A DNA stretch of 64,000 bases. Source: Moraxellaceae bacterium. Lineage in GTDB: Bacteria > Pseudomonadota > Gammaproteobacteria > Pseudomonadales > Moraxellaceae. The notes under the pieces were generated by a model that was given only the letters and a program-made list of their open reading frames with translations, was not told the origin of the DNA and ran no database searches. The position numbers were made by a program, and so were the translations under genes. The stretch lies in NCBI GenBank assembly GCA_030646295.1, contig JAUSND010000012.1:209689-273688 (forward strand), written 5' to 3'. Of this stretch, positions 37,825 to 46,739 are shown piece after piece. Every line of letters starts with the position of its first letter. Position 1 is the first letter of the stretch.

Positions 37825-39347
37825 TCATTCGGAAGGCAAAAAAAGCCGACATCGGCTTGCTGCTGGAAGGCACCTTCCCGTTTGTCAGCGGCGGCGTATC
37901 CAGCTGGGTCAACCAGATCATTCGCGGATTTCCGCAGTACACGTTTGCCATCTGTTTTATCGGCAGCCGCCGCCAGGACTATGGCGACATGCGCTATGAG
38001 CTGCCGGACAATGTCGTGCATCTGGAGGCGCATTTCATCCATGATGCCGACAGCAACGCGCCGGTGGCGCCACGCACAGGCGACCCGCGCATGGCAGAAA
38101 CAATGCGCGAACTGCACAGTTATTTCCGCGCGCCGAAAGCAGAAAAAGCAAGGAATCCCACGCAGGACATCGTCAAGGCCTTTCGCGAGGGCCGCTATTC
38201 CGAGCAGGATTTCCTGTACAGCAAGACCTCCTGGAACTACATCACGGAACAATACCGTGAGCGCTGCACCGATCCGTCCTTCGTCGATTATTTCTGGACC
38301 GTCCGCATCATGCATGCGCCGCTCTGGCAGCTCATCCGGATTTCCGGGAATTTTCCGGAAGTGGGTGTCTACCATACAGTGTCAACCGGTTATGCCGGCT
38401 ATCTGGGTGCATTGCTGCAACAGCATACGAACAAGCCCTTGCTGCTGACCGAGCACGGTATTTACACCAAGGAACGCAAGATCGATCTTTTCCAGGCGCA
38501 GTGGATCAGCGACAACCGCGGCGTGATGGAGCGCGATTCCTCCGAGATCGCCTATTTCCGCCAGATGTGGGTGCGCTTCTTTGATGTGCTGGGGCGTGAG
38601 TGCTATCAGCATGCCTCAAGAATCCTGTCCCTGTACGAAACCAACCGGCAGCGCCAGATCACCGACGGTGCAGCGGCAGAGCGGACAGCATGCATTCCCA
38701 ACGGCATTGATTATCCGCGGTTTGAGGCCGTGCGCACGCAGCGTGAGCCCGGCGTGCCGCACGTCATCTGCTTCATCGGGCGCGTGGTGCCCATCAAGGA
38801 TGTAAAGACCTTCATCCGTGCCATGCGCACGGTCGTCAACCAGTTGCCAGATGTCGAAGTCTGGATTGCCGGGCCGGAAGAGGAAGATGCCGACTACGCG
38901 CGTGACTGCCACAACCTGGCTGAGGGCCTGGGGCTGGGCGCACACATAAAATTTCTCGGCCTGCAGGTGGTGGACGGCTTGTTGCCCAAGGTCGGCGTGG
39001 TGGTGTTGTCCTCCATTTCCGAAGCCTTGCCGCTGGTGGTGCTCGAAGCCAATGCCGCGGGCGTGCCCTGCGTGACGACGGATGTCGGTGCCTGTCGCCA
39101 GCTGATTGAAGGCATGGGCGACGAAGACCGTGCCCTTGGCGCCTCCGGTGCAGTGGTGGGCATTGCCAATCCCGAGGCGCTGGGTCGTGCCATTCTCGAT
39201 CTGCTTACGGACAGCGAAAAATGGCATGCCGCCCAGCAAGCGGGTGTCGAACGTGTGCGCCGCTATTACACGGAGACCGGCATGCTGGAACAATACCGCG
39301 AGGAATATGCGTCAGCACTTGCCTTGCGTACGGGAGGAACTGCCTGA
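37821..39347 (+). CDS. pelF: Pel glycosyltransferase PelF
   Basis: A 508-residue cytoplasmic GT4-family glycosyltransferase. N-terminal LLLEGTFPFVSGGVSSWVNQII is the PelF signature. TEHGIYTKERKIDL lies near residue 210, VICFIGRVVPIKDVKTFIRAM near 315, and ISEALPLVVLEANAAGVPCVTTDVGACRQLI near 395, which contains the EX7E sugar-nucleotide motif. It polymerises UDP-activated N-acetylgalactosamine into Pel. It overlaps both neighbours by 1-4 bases (translational coupling). Confidence 0.95.
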   Translation: MIIRKAKKADIGLLLEGTFPFVSGGVSSWVNQIIRGFPQYTFAICFIGSRRQDYGDMRYELPDNVVHLEAHFIHDADSNAPVAPRTGDPRMAETMRELHSYFRAPKAEKARNPTQDIVKAFREGRYSEQDFLYSKTSWNYITEQYRERCTDPSFVDYFWTVRIMHAPLWQLIRISGNFPEVGVYHTVSTGYAGYLGALLQQHTNKPLLLTEHGIYTKERKIDLFQAQWISDNRGVMERDSSEIAYFRQMWVRFFDVLGRECYQHASRILSLYETNRQRQITDGAAAERTACIPNGIDYPRFEAVRTQREPGVPHVICFIGRVVPIKDVKTFIRAMRTVVNQLPDVEVWIAGPEEEDADYARDCHNLAEGLGLGAHIKFLGLQVVDGLLPKVGVVVLSSISEALPLVVLEANAAGVPCVTTDVGACRQLIEGMGDEDRALGASGAVVGIANPEALGRAILDLLTDSEKWHAAQQAGVERVRRYYTETGMLEQYREEYASALALRTGGTA

Positions 39348-40726
39348 TGGCCGGCATCGGATTCGAACTGCGCAAACTCATGCGGCGTGACACCTTGCTC
39401 GGGCTCATGCAGACCTATGCCTACGCCGGCATCATCAGCTCCGGCCCCTGGGTGCTTTCCATCCTTGGCATTCTTGTCATCGGTGTGATGTCGTTCTCGG
39501 TGGTCATCCCAGACATCCTGATCACGCAGTTCCAGGTCAGCGTGACATGGCTGATTGCACTCAGTCTCATCCTGACGGGTTTTGTGCAGCTGGCATTCAC
39601 GCGTTATACAGCCGACCAGCATTTTGGCAAGCATGACGGCACCATCCTGCCGGCCTTCAATGGCCTGCTGCTGTACCAGACGGCATTGTCTGGCCTGCTG
39701 GGTGCGCTGGCCGTGATTTTCCTGTTCCCGGAACAGAGTGTCATGTACCGCCTGCTCATGCTGAGCGGCTTTGTGGTGATTTGTGATATCTGGCTGGCCG
39801 CCATTTTTCTGTCCAGCATGAAGCATTACAAGGCCATTCTCATCGTGTTTGCCATTGGCTATGGCATTGCCGTGTCTGCAGCATTGCTGCTGCGCCCGTT
39901 TGGTCTTGAGGGACTGCTGGGCGGTTTTGTGCTCGGCCAGTTTGTGCTTCTGATCGGCATGATAACGCTCATCCTGCGCAACTATCCCTCTTCAAAATTC
40001 ATCAGCGCCAGTTTTTTCACCAGGAAAGACATTTACTTCACCATGGTCGGTACCGGGCTTTTCTATAACCTCGGCTACTGGATAGACAAGTTCATGTTCT
40101 GGCTGCACCCCGCTACCGGTACCCAGGTGATCGGGCCGTTGCACTCCTCGCTGATTTACGACATTCCGGTGTTCATGGCCTACCTGTCCATTATTCCTGC
40201 GATGGCCGTGTTTCTGGTGAAAATGGAGACCGATTTTGTCGAGTACTACAATCGTTTCTACGATGCAGTACGCGAGGGCAGCTCGCTGGAATACATCGAG
40301 ACCATGCGCAACGAGATGGTGTATATCGTGCAGCAGGGTATTTACCAGATCATCAAGGTGCAGACGATTGCCGCGCTGGTGCTGTACATCGCCGCACCAG
40401 CCATTCTGGATTATCTGAACATTTCCGAGCTGTACCTGCCGTTGCTGTTTGTGAACCTGGTGTCGGCCGGTTTGCAGGTGGTGTTCCTCGCCGTGCTGAA
40501 CGTGTTCTTCTATCTCGACAAGCGCTGGGAAACCTTCTTTCTTACCGGCGCATTCGTGCTGCTGAATGGCGTGTTCACGGCCGTAACGCTGGCGCTCGGC
40601 CCCAAGTTCTACGGCTATGGTTTTGCCGTGGCCTTGCTGCTGGTGAACATGGCGGCGTTCTGGGTGCTCAATCGCAAACTGGACCAGCTGGAGTTTGATA
40701 CCTTCATGATGCAGCGCGGGCACTGA
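39347..40726 (+). CDS. pelG: Pel flippase-like membrane protein PelG
   Basis: A 459-residue polytopic protein with about twelve hydrophobic helices, from the MATE/MVF-like superfamily. It opens MAGIGFELRKLMRRDTLLGL as PelG proteins do, with LMQTYAYAGIISSGPWVLS next. The start at 39347 has GGAGG upstream and overlaps the pelF stop (TGATG). PelG is thought to pair with PelF in moving the chain across the inner membrane. It is the last gene of the operon; the convergent recG follows 39 bases later with no obvious terminator hairpin. Confidence 0.93.
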   Translation: MAGIGFELRKLMRRDTLLGLMQTYAYAGIISSGPWVLSILGILVIGVMSFSVVIPDILITQFQVSVTWLIALSLILTGFVQLAFTRYTADQHFGKHDGTILPAFNGLLLYQTALSGLLGALAVIFLFPEQSVMYRLLMLSGFVVICDIWLAAIFLSSMKHYKAILIVFAIGYGIAVSAALLLRPFGLEGLLGGFVLGQFVLLIGMITLILRNYPSSKFISASFFTRKDIYFTMVGTGLFYNLGYWIDKFMFWLHPATGTQVIGPLHSSLIYDIPVFMAYLSIIPAMAVFLVKMETDFVEYYNRFYDAVREGSSLEYIETMRNEMVYIVQQGIYQIIKVQTIAALVLYIAAPAILDYLNISELYLPLLFVNLVSAGLQVVFLAVLNVFFYLDKRWETFFLTGAFVLLNGVFTAVTLALGPKFYGYGFAVALLLVNMAAFWVLNRKLDQLEFDTFMMQRGH

Positions 40727-40764
40727 CGCTTCATGTCATGGCTGTGTCGGCCAGTAGTGCACGT

Positions 40765-42843
40765 CTAGACCCGTGCGTAATGCTCACGCCCTGCCACCCA
40801 GCGCGTGAGCAGTGCCTCCGCCGCCTGCGGGTGCGCCTGCAGCAGTTGTCTGGCGCAGTCCTGCACCGCCGGCAATAACGCCGCATCGCGCAGCAGGTCG
40901 GCCAGCCGGAAACTCATGTCGCCGGTCTGGCGCGTGCCCAGCACTTCGCCCGGTCCGCGCAATTCCAGATCCTTTTCGGCAATGCGAAAGCCATCCGTGG
41001 TTTCACGCATGATGCCAAGCCGCTCCCGTCCCAGCTGCCCCAGCGGCGTCTGGTAAAGCAGTACGCAGAAACTCTGCTCCGCACCACGCCCGACACGACC
41101 GCGCAACTGGTGCAGCTGCGCCAGCCCCAGCCGTTCCGGATTCTCGATCACCATCAGGGTGGCACGCGGCACATCCACGCCTACTTCAATCACGGTGGTG
41201 GCCACCAGCAATTGCAGGTCGCCATTCTTGAAGGCCTGCATCACCGCCGCTTTTTCAGCGGGTTTCTGCCGGCCATGCACCAGGCCAATACGCAGCTCGG
41301 ACAGCGCCAGCTGCAATTCTGCATAGGTGGCTTCGGCCGCCTGCGCCTGCAGCTGTTCCGACTCTTCAATCAGGGTGCACACCCAGTAAGCCTGCCGGCC
41401 CTGCAGGCATTGCGCACGAATCCGCTCGACAATCTCCGGACGACGGTCATTGGCCACCAGCACGGTCTGAATCGGTGTGCGCCCCGGAGGCAATTCATCA
41501 ATCACGGACGTGTCCAGGTCACCATACGCACTCATTGCCAGCGTGCGCGGAATGGGTGTCGCCGTCATGATGAGCTGGTGCGGCACCAGCAAGCCGTTTT
41601 CACCTTTCTGCTTCAGCGCCAGACGCTGGTGCACGCCAAAACGGTGCTGTTCATCAATGATCACCAGCGCCAGTTTGCGAAACACGACTTCTTCCTGAAA
41701 CAGGGCATGGGTGCCGATCACGATTTGTGCCGTACCACTGGCAATTTCCGCATTCGCTTCGCGCCGTGCTTTCACGCCAAGACGCCCCAGCAGCGTCACC
41801 ACCCGGATGCCCAGTGGCTCAAACCAGCGGGCAAAATTCAGCGCGTGCTGTTCGGCCAGGATTTCGGTGGGGGCCATCAGTGCCACCTGCTTGTCTGCCG
41901 CCAGTGCATGGCAGGCCGCGAGCGCCGCCACCACGGTCTTGCCCGCGCCAACATCGCCCTGCACCAGTCGCAGCATGGGTTTGTCCGTCGTGACGTCGGC
42001 AGCAATTTCGCCGAGCACGCGCTGCTGGGCGCCGGTCAAGGGAAAGGGCAGGGTGGCCAGGAATCTTTTCTGCAGCGATACGGCCGCCGGCAGTGCCGGT
42101 GCAGCATTGGCACGCATTTCGGCACGCCGTTTCTGCATGCTCAGCTGATGCGCAACCAGTTCTTCAAATGCCAGACGCTGCTGTGACGGATGCGTGCCCG
42201 CAACCAGTGCAGTGCGATCAGCATCATTGGGGGGTGCGTGGACATAACGCAGCGCGGCAATCAGCGGCCAGCCACGGTTTTCCGATGGCGGTAGCCAGTC
42301 CGGCAGGTTCTGTGGCGTCAGCCGCGTGAGGGCCTGCGCAATCAGCGGGCGCAGGCGCAATTGCGTCACGCCTTCGGTCACCGGATAAATCGGCGTCAGC
42401 GTGTCCGAAGGTGGCGGCAGCTGGTCGCTCAGATAAGCATATTCCGGGTGATACATTTCAAGGCCGCTGGCACCCAGACGTGCCTCGCCGAAAATGCGCA
42501 AACGCGTCCCGCGTGCCAGCTTTTCCTTTTGCGAATTATTGAAGTGATAAAACCGCAGCGTCAGCGTACCGGTGCCATCCTGTACCCGCACGACCAGCGA
42601 GCGGCGACGACCGATCACAATGTCCGTCAGCTGCACCTCGCCATCCACCTGCGCACTCAGGCCCGGTCGCAGGGCACCAATGGGCGTAATCCTGCTGCGG
42701 TCCTCGTACTGGCGCGGCAGATGAAACGCCAGATCCTGTACCGTGCGGATGTTCAGGCGCAGCAGTTTTTCTGCCAGCGCAGCCCCCACGCCCTTGATGG
42801 CCGTCACCGGCAATTGTGCAAGCAGATCCGGCGTTGCCGTCAC
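40765..42843 (-). CDS. recG: ATP-dependent DNA helicase RecG
   Basis: A 692-residue helicase when started at the GTG at 42843, almost the length of E. coli RecG (693). The N-terminal wedge domain has IKGVGAALAEKLLRLNIRTVQDLAFHLPRQYEDRSR. Motifs include GDVGAGKTVVAALAA (I), IIDEQHRFGVHQR (II), MTATPIPRTLAMSAYGDLD (III), VGVDVPRATLMVIENPERLGLAQLHQLRGRVGRG (V and VI), and the C-terminal GPGEVLGTRQTG. The GTG start overlaps the oxyR stop (GTGA), which explains the N-terminus; a further upstream start would lie inside oxyR and add a low-complexity leader. It remodels stalled replication forks. Confidence 0.96.
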   Translation of the reverse strand: MTATPDLLAQLPVTAIKGVGAALAEKLLRLNIRTVQDLAFHLPRQYEDRSRITPIGALRPGLSAQVDGEVQLTDIVIGRRRSLVVRVQDGTGTLTLRFYHFNNSQKEKLARGTRLRIFGEARLGASGLEMYHPEYAYLSDQLPPPSDTLTPIYPVTEGVTQLRLRPLIAQALTRLTPQNLPDWLPPSENRGWPLIAALRYVHAPPNDADRTALVAGTHPSQQRLAFEELVAHQLSMQKRRAEMRANAAPALPAAVSLQKRFLATLPFPLTGAQQRVLGEIAADVTTDKPMLRLVQGDVGAGKTVVAALAACHALAADKQVALMAPTEILAEQHALNFARWFEPLGIRVVTLLGRLGVKARREANAEIASGTAQIVIGTHALFQEEVVFRKLALVIIDEQHRFGVHQRLALKQKGENGLLVPHQLIMTATPIPRTLAMSAYGDLDTSVIDELPPGRTPIQTVLVANDRRPEIVERIRAQCLQGRQAYWVCTLIEESEQLQAQAAEATYAELQLALSELRIGLVHGRQKPAEKAAVMQAFKNGDLQLLVATTVIEVGVDVPRATLMVIENPERLGLAQLHQLRGRVGRGAEQSFCVLLYQTPLGQLGRERLGIMRETTDGFRIAEKDLELRGPGEVLGTRQTGDMSFRLADLLRDAALLPAVQDCARQLLQAHPQAAEALLTRWVAGREHYARV

Positions 42844-43739
42844 GGTGTGCGCGTTCCCGGCAGTTGCAGGGTCTGCAACGCATCCAGCAATGCCCGCACC
42901 GCTGTCGGGCGCGGAAAGCGGCGACGCCATGCCAGCACAATCTCGCGCTCGGGTGCAGGAGCTAGCGGACGGGCGACGACATCACCACCTTCCGTCAGTG
43001 TCCGCACGGAACTGCCGGGGATCAGCGTCAGCCCCAGTCCCGATGCCACCATGTGACGCAGGGTCGACAGCGAGCTGGCCGGGCCCATGGTGTTGCTGCC
43101 GCTGCCAAGATGCGGGCAGGCTTCCAGGATCTGGTCACGAAAACAGTGCCCTTCACCCAGCAGCATGAGTGACGATGCATTGAGCATGTCCGTCGGAATG
43201 ATTTTCTTTTTTGCCCACTCATGGTCGGCCGGCATCAGCAATTCAAACGACTCGCGGTAGAGCGCCTGCACATGTGTTTCCGGCGGTTCAAACGGGCTTG
43301 CCACAATGATGGCATCCAGTTGTCCACTGGCCAGCTTGTCGGCCAGCACATGTGTGTAGTTTTCTTCCATGTACAGCATCAGGCCGCTGCCGCCGGCTTT
43401 CACGGCGCGCACCAGTGGCGGGAACAGGTCCGGTGCCACGGTGAAAATGGCGCCCAGTTTCAGCGGCTCGGCAAATTCGTCACGGGCAGCGCGGGCAGCA
43501 CCGTTCAATATGTCCATTTCTTCCAGCACACGCTGCGCCTGCTGGATGACGGCTTCACCGCCCGGCGTGACCAGGACCTCATGGCGGTGGCGTTCAAACA
43601 GCGCCACACCCAGTTCATCTTCCACTTTCTTGATGGCAATGCTGAGCGTGGGTTGCGAGACGTGACAGGCCTCGGCGGCACGACCAAAATGACGCTCGCG
43701 CGCCAGGGCAATCAGGTAGCGCAAATCGGTTAGTGTCAT
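42840..43739 (-). CDS. oxyR: Hydrogen peroxide sensor OxyR
   Basis: A 299-residue LysR-type regulator. The winged helix-turn-helix is at residues about 5-60 (HFGRAAEACHVSQPTLSIAIKKVEDELG). Redox cysteines sit at residues 199 and 208 (GHCFRDQILEAC), the exact positions of the E. coli OxyR disulfide switch. It activates peroxide-defence genes when oxidised. It is translationally coupled to recG, the same neighbour as in Pseudomonas. It is divergent from the SDR gene, with about 85 bases between. Confidence 0.97.
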   Translation of the reverse strand: MTLTDLRYLIALARERHFGRAAEACHVSQPTLSIAIKKVEDELGVALFERHRHEVLVTPGGEAVIQQAQRVLEEMDILNGAARAARDEFAEPLKLGAIFTVAPDLFPPLVRAVKAGGSGLMLYMEENYTHVLADKLASGQLDAIIVASPFEPPETHVQALYRESFELLMPADHEWAKKKIIPTDMLNASSLMLLGEGHCFRDQILEACPHLGSGSNTMGPASSLSTLRHMVASGLGLTLIPGSSVRTLTEGGDVVARPLAPAPEREIVLAWRRRFPRPTAVRALLDALQTLQLPGTRTP

Positions 43740-43823
43740 GGCCAGCCAACCCCGGAAGAAAACGTGCAGGCAGCATGGCTGCGCACTGTTATGATTGCCT
43801 CACGCTATCGGAAAACTCGAATC

Positions 43824-44666
43824 ATGGCAAAAATATTGATTGTCGGTTGTGGCGATGTCGGCGCACGGCTTGCGATGCGCCTGGTGGCTGTCGGTCATGA
43901 CGTCACCGGCCTGCGCCGCTCACCCTTCACTCTGCCCGGTGTCACCGCGCTGCACGGCGATGTAACGAATCCGGCCAGCCTGCAATTGCCTGGGGGGCTT
44001 GATGCGGTATTCATCATCCTCAGTCCGGATGGCCATGATGCCGAGGCCTACCGGCGCACCTATCTGGATGGCACCCGCCATGTGCTTGCTGCACTGAGCG
44101 GCCAGTCCCTGCGCCATGTGTTCTGGGTGTCGTCCAGCAGCGTGTATGGTCAGGAAGACGGCAGTCTGGTCGATGAAACCAGTCCGGCCGACCCGGTGAG
44201 CGCCACTGCGCAGGTGTTGTTGCAGAGTGAACAGGCCGTGCGTGGGAGTGCATGGCCCGCCACCATCGTTCGCTGCTCCGGTCTGTATGGTCCGGGACGC
44301 ATGCGCCTGTTGCGCTGGGTGGAAAGTGGTCGCCCGGTACAGGCCGAGCCGCCGCAGTGGACCAACCGCCTGCATGTCGACGATGCCGCCGGCATCCTGG
44401 CGTTTCTGCTGGCGCGCGTGCTGGCGGGTGAGGCAGTGGATGCAACGTATATTGCCACCGACAGCATGCCGGTCGCGCAGCACGAGGTGCTGGACTGGCT
44501 GGCGGATGGCATGGGGTTGCCCCGGGTGGCACACGTGGCCAATCCCGGCGGCACGTGCAACAAGCGCTTGTCCAGCCAGCGCCTGCAGGATCTTGGCTAT
44601 CGCTGGCAGTACCCCGATTACCGGGAAGGCTATCGCGACATCATGGGCGCCGCACGTCAGGCATGA
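43824..44666 (+). CDS. NAD-dependent epimerase-like SDR protein (YeeZ-like)
   Basis: A 280-residue extended short-chain dehydrogenase-like protein. The dinucleotide motif is at the start (AKILIVGCGDVGARLAMRL). LRHVFWVSSSSVYGQEDG near residue 100 contains the Ser/Tyr region, and HVDDAAGILAFLLARVLAG lies near 195. It resembles the YeeZ/NAD-dependent epimerase group, whose substrate is not known. The start at 43824 was preferred because the upstream in-frame leader is rich in Arg and lacks sense; the ribosome site is weak. Confidence 0.8.
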   Translation: MAKILIVGCGDVGARLAMRLVAVGHDVTGLRRSPFTLPGVTALHGDVTNPASLQLPGGLDAVFIILSPDGHDAEAYRRTYLDGTRHVLAALSGQSLRHVFWVSSSSVYGQEDGSLVDETSPADPVSATAQVLLQSEQAVRGSAWPATIVRCSGLYGPGRMRLLRWVESGRPVQAEPPQWTNRLHVDDAAGILAFLLARVLAGEAVDATYIATDSMPVAQHEVLDWLADGMGLPRVAHVANPGGTCNKRLSSQRLQDLGYRWQYPDYREGYRDIMGAARQA

Positions 44667-44676
44667 GCGCCGGGCT

Positions 44677-45060
44677 TCAGCCCAGCAGCTCCATCACGCC
44701 GTCCATTTCCACCAGTGCACCACGCGGCAACGAAGCCACGCCCACCGCCGCACGGGCAGGGTAGGGCGCAGTGAAGTACTTCGCCATGGTTTCGTTGACC
44801 AGTGCAAAGTGCGCGAGATCCGTCAGGAAAATGTTCAGCTTGGCGATGTCCTGCAGGCTGCCACCGGCAGCGGTGCACACGGCCTGCAGGTTGTCGAATA
44901 CCTGCACTACCTGGGCCTCGATACCGTCCCTGAGCGTCATGCTGACCGGGTCCAGTGCAATCTGGCCCGAAAGATAAACCGTGTTGCCGACCTTCACGGC
45001 CTGCGAATAGGTGCCGATAGCGGCAGGGGCCTTGTCCGTGGAAATGATGGCGCGATTCAT
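44677..45060 (-). CDS. ridA: Enamine/imine deaminase RidA
   Basis: A 127-residue RidA/YjgF protein. It has the family features [28 protein letters not shown] near the N-terminus, [26 protein letters not shown] in the middle and [22 protein letters not shown] at the end, with the substrate-binding Arg. It hydrolyses reactive 2-aminoacrylate-type enamines released by PLP enzymes. The start was chosen at 45060, where CGGAG lies 7 bases upstream. It is convergent with the SDR gene. Confidence 0.95.
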   Translation of the reverse strand: MNRAIISTDKAPAAIGTYSQAVKVGNTVYLSGQIALDPVSMTLRDGIEAQVVQVFDNLQAVCTAAGGSLQDIAKLNIFLTDLAHFALVNETMAKYFTAPYPARAAVGVASLPRGALVEMDGVMELLG

Positions 45061-45166
45061 GGGCGTCTCCGCAAGAAATGTCAGCTGGCGCGCAAGCATA
45101 ACCGCAAGCGCGCCGCCTGACACGGTCCCGCGTCATTGCCTGGCGGAATCAGCCGCAGAAACGGAC

Positions 45167-45571
45167 CTAGAGAAACTGCACCAGATCGCCGTCGCGGCTG
45201 AAGGCCAGAAAATTGCCCACACCGCCGGTATGAATCGCCTGCACCATCATCTGCAATGGCTGGCTGGCCTCGTCACTGTTCGGGGTGACGCCGCCACGGC
45301 CCGACAGGCTGGCCACAAACACGATGTCCCAGTGCGCACCGGTGCCTTTTGATTCCTCCACCAGTGCCTCGAACGACGGTACTTCCACCGGCAGCTTGTC
45401 CACCGTCATCACCGGCTTCAGTGCACCGCCATCGCCGGACTCAAAGCGCGCACGCTCCTCGTCACTGGCATCCTCGGGCAATTCGGCGGTGGTAAATACA
45501 AACAGCAGGCGCTGTGGTTCGTCCTGCTCGTGGGAGGCACTCAACAAATCCGCAAAACTGGTGATATTCAC
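45167..45571 (-). CDS. Conserved protein of unknown function
   Basis: A 134-residue soluble protein. It begins NITSFADLLSASHEQDEPQRLLFVFTTAELP and ends QMMVQAIHTGGVGNFLAFSRDGDLVQFL. I recall similar proteins in Pseudomonas and Burkholderia relatives carrying the database label ribonucleotide reductase subunit alpha. Nothing in this sequence supports reductase activity: it is far too short and lacks the cysteine set. The fold looks alpha/beta. It lies between ridA and a small HMA-like gene on the same strand. Confidence 0.7.
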   Translation of the reverse strand: MNITSFADLLSASHEQDEPQRLLFVFTTAELPEDASDEERARFESGDGGALKPVMTVDKLPVEVPSFEALVEESKGTGAHWDIVFVASLSGRGGVTPNSDEASQPLQMMVQAIHTGGVGNFLAFSRDGDLVQFL

Positions 45572-45616
45572 AACAACACATCCTCAATAAGCCGGCCGTC
45601 ACGCTACCCCGCGCCT

Positions 45617-45847
45617 TCAGCCCCCGCAACCCCCGCAGCAGCCACTGCGCTGGGCCAATGCCTCTGCAGCATAGCCGGCGGAGGCCAGTGCGGCCGCCAC
45701 CTGGTCGGCTGCGGCCATGCTCTCCACGCGAACTTTCTGTGCGGCGGCATCCACGCTCACCCATGCCAGACCATCCAGTGCCTTGATGGCGGCAATGACG
45801 CCATCCGGACCGGCACCTGCGTTCAGGTTATCAACACGAAACATCAT
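45617..45847 (-). CDS. Small HMA-like protein with C-terminal Cys cluster
   Basis: A 76-residue protein. The pattern FRVDNLNAGAGPDGVIAAIKALDGLAWVSVDAAAQKVRVES is that of a ferredoxin-like heavy-metal-associated domain. However, the usual CxxC metal loop is replaced by NAGAGP. Instead, the C-terminus ends SGCCGGCGG, three cysteines in a glycine tail that could bind metal. The start was set at 45847 with AGAGGA upstream. It lies between an unknown gene and the SMR exporter on the same strand. Metal binding is inferred from composition only. Confidence 0.6.
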   Translation of the reverse strand: MMFRVDNLNAGAGPDGVIAAIKALDGLAWVSVDAAAQKVRVESMAAADQVAAALASAGYAAEALAQRSGCCGGCGG

Positions 45848-45950
45848 GACAGTAATCCTCTGCTGCCCGGCCATGCCGGAAGAAGTCATGCGCGTCAGCG
45901 CCATGCAAGCAGAGGATAAAACGAGCAGGAAGGACTGGCCTTGACCAATG

Positions 45951-46265
45951 TCATGTCGCCAGCTTGAGTCCGATGATGCCGGCAATGATCAGGCCGACAC
46001 TGGCCATGCGTGCCGCGTTGGCGGGCTCGTTGAACAGCACGATGCCAAGTATCACCGTGCCCACGGCCCCTACGCCAACCCATACCGCATAGGCGGTACC
46101 CACGGGCAGGTTTCTCATGGCAATGCCGAGCAGACCCACGCTCACGATCATGGCGGCAATCGTGCCCACGCTGGGCCACAGTCGCGTAAAGCCTTCGGTG
46201 TACTTGAGGCCGATGGCCCAGGCCACTTCAAACAGCCCTGCCAGCAGCAGAATCATCCACGCCAT
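45951..46265 (-). CDS. gdx: SMR-family exporter, Gdx/SugE type
   Basis: A 104-residue four-helix small multidrug resistance protein with the essential Glu13 ([22 protein letters not shown]). The [14 protein letters not shown] motif is the SugE/Gdx signature, separating guanidinium exporters from EmrE-type drug pumps. It works as an antiparallel dimer exchanging protons for guanidinium. In many bacteria a guanidine riboswitch precedes it. Here only 15 bases separate it from the upstream DUF2059 gene and no such RNA is seen, so it is probably driven from the upstream promoter. Confidence 0.9.
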   Translation of the reverse strand: MAWMILLLAGLFEVAWAIGLKYTEGFTRLWPSVGTIAAMIVSVGLLGIAMRNLPVGTAYAVWVGVGAVGTVILGIVLFNEPANAARMASVGLIIAGIIGLKLAT

Positions 46266-46280
46266 GAGTGGCTATTCCTC

Positions 46281-46739
46281 TTAACGCGACTGCATGGAAC
46301 GTTCAAGCACGCGCTGCGCCAGGCCCTGTGCCCACAGCTGACCGGCCTGCATGCTTTCCTGCATCACCTGCGGCTGCTTCTGCACCAGTTTCTGCCCGGT
46401 AGGCGTCCTGTAGAAGCGGATCATTTCCTGAATTTCATGTTCGGTAAAATGCCGCATGTAGATGGGCACCGTCAGGTTGACCAGTTCGTTCGGATCAACC
46501 TCTTTCATGAATTCGTCCCAGAACTCCGGCGGTACATCGGGCGCCGAAGCCTTGAGCGATGGCAGCAGGCTGTGCAGCACCTGCACGCCAAGGTTGCCGG
46601 CGCCGGTCAGCGTCATCAGTTCGAGAATGCTTTTGCTGGTGGCCGGCGCAGTGGCTGGTGTAGTGGCTGGTGCGGCGAATGCCGTGCCAACGGGCAGGCT
46701 CAGGCAGCCCAGCATCAGCAGTGCAAAAAGTCTGTTCAT
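46281..46739 (-). CDS. DUF2059 exported protein
   Basis: A 152-residue protein with a Sec signal peptide (LLMLGCLSLPVGTAFA) and an Ala/Thr/Pro linker. The DUF2059 helical core follows: FWDEFMKEVDPNELVNLTVPIYMRHFTEHEIQEMIRFYRTPTGQKLV, the family landmark. It is periplasmic and of unknown function. Its ATG overlaps the stop of the upstream membrane-protein gene (ATGA at 46739), and gdx follows 15 bases downstream, so three genes form an operon. Confidence 0.8.
   Translation of the reverse strand: MNRLFALLMLGCLSLPVGTAFAAPATTPATAPATSKSILELMTLTGAGNLGVQVLHSLLPSLKASAPDVPPEFWDEFMKEVDPNELVNLTVPIYMRHFTEHEIQEMIRFYRTPTGQKLVQKQPQVMQESMQAGQLWAQGLAQRVLERSMQSR

Noticed and set aside
45167..45571. Ribonucleotide reductase alpha subunit label for the 134-residue protein
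   Set aside because: Far too short, without the active-site cysteines or any barrel motif. Described as unknown instead.
46266..46280. Guanidine riboswitch before gdx
   Set aside because: Only 15 bases lie between the upstream gene and gdx, too few for any known guanidine riboswitch.
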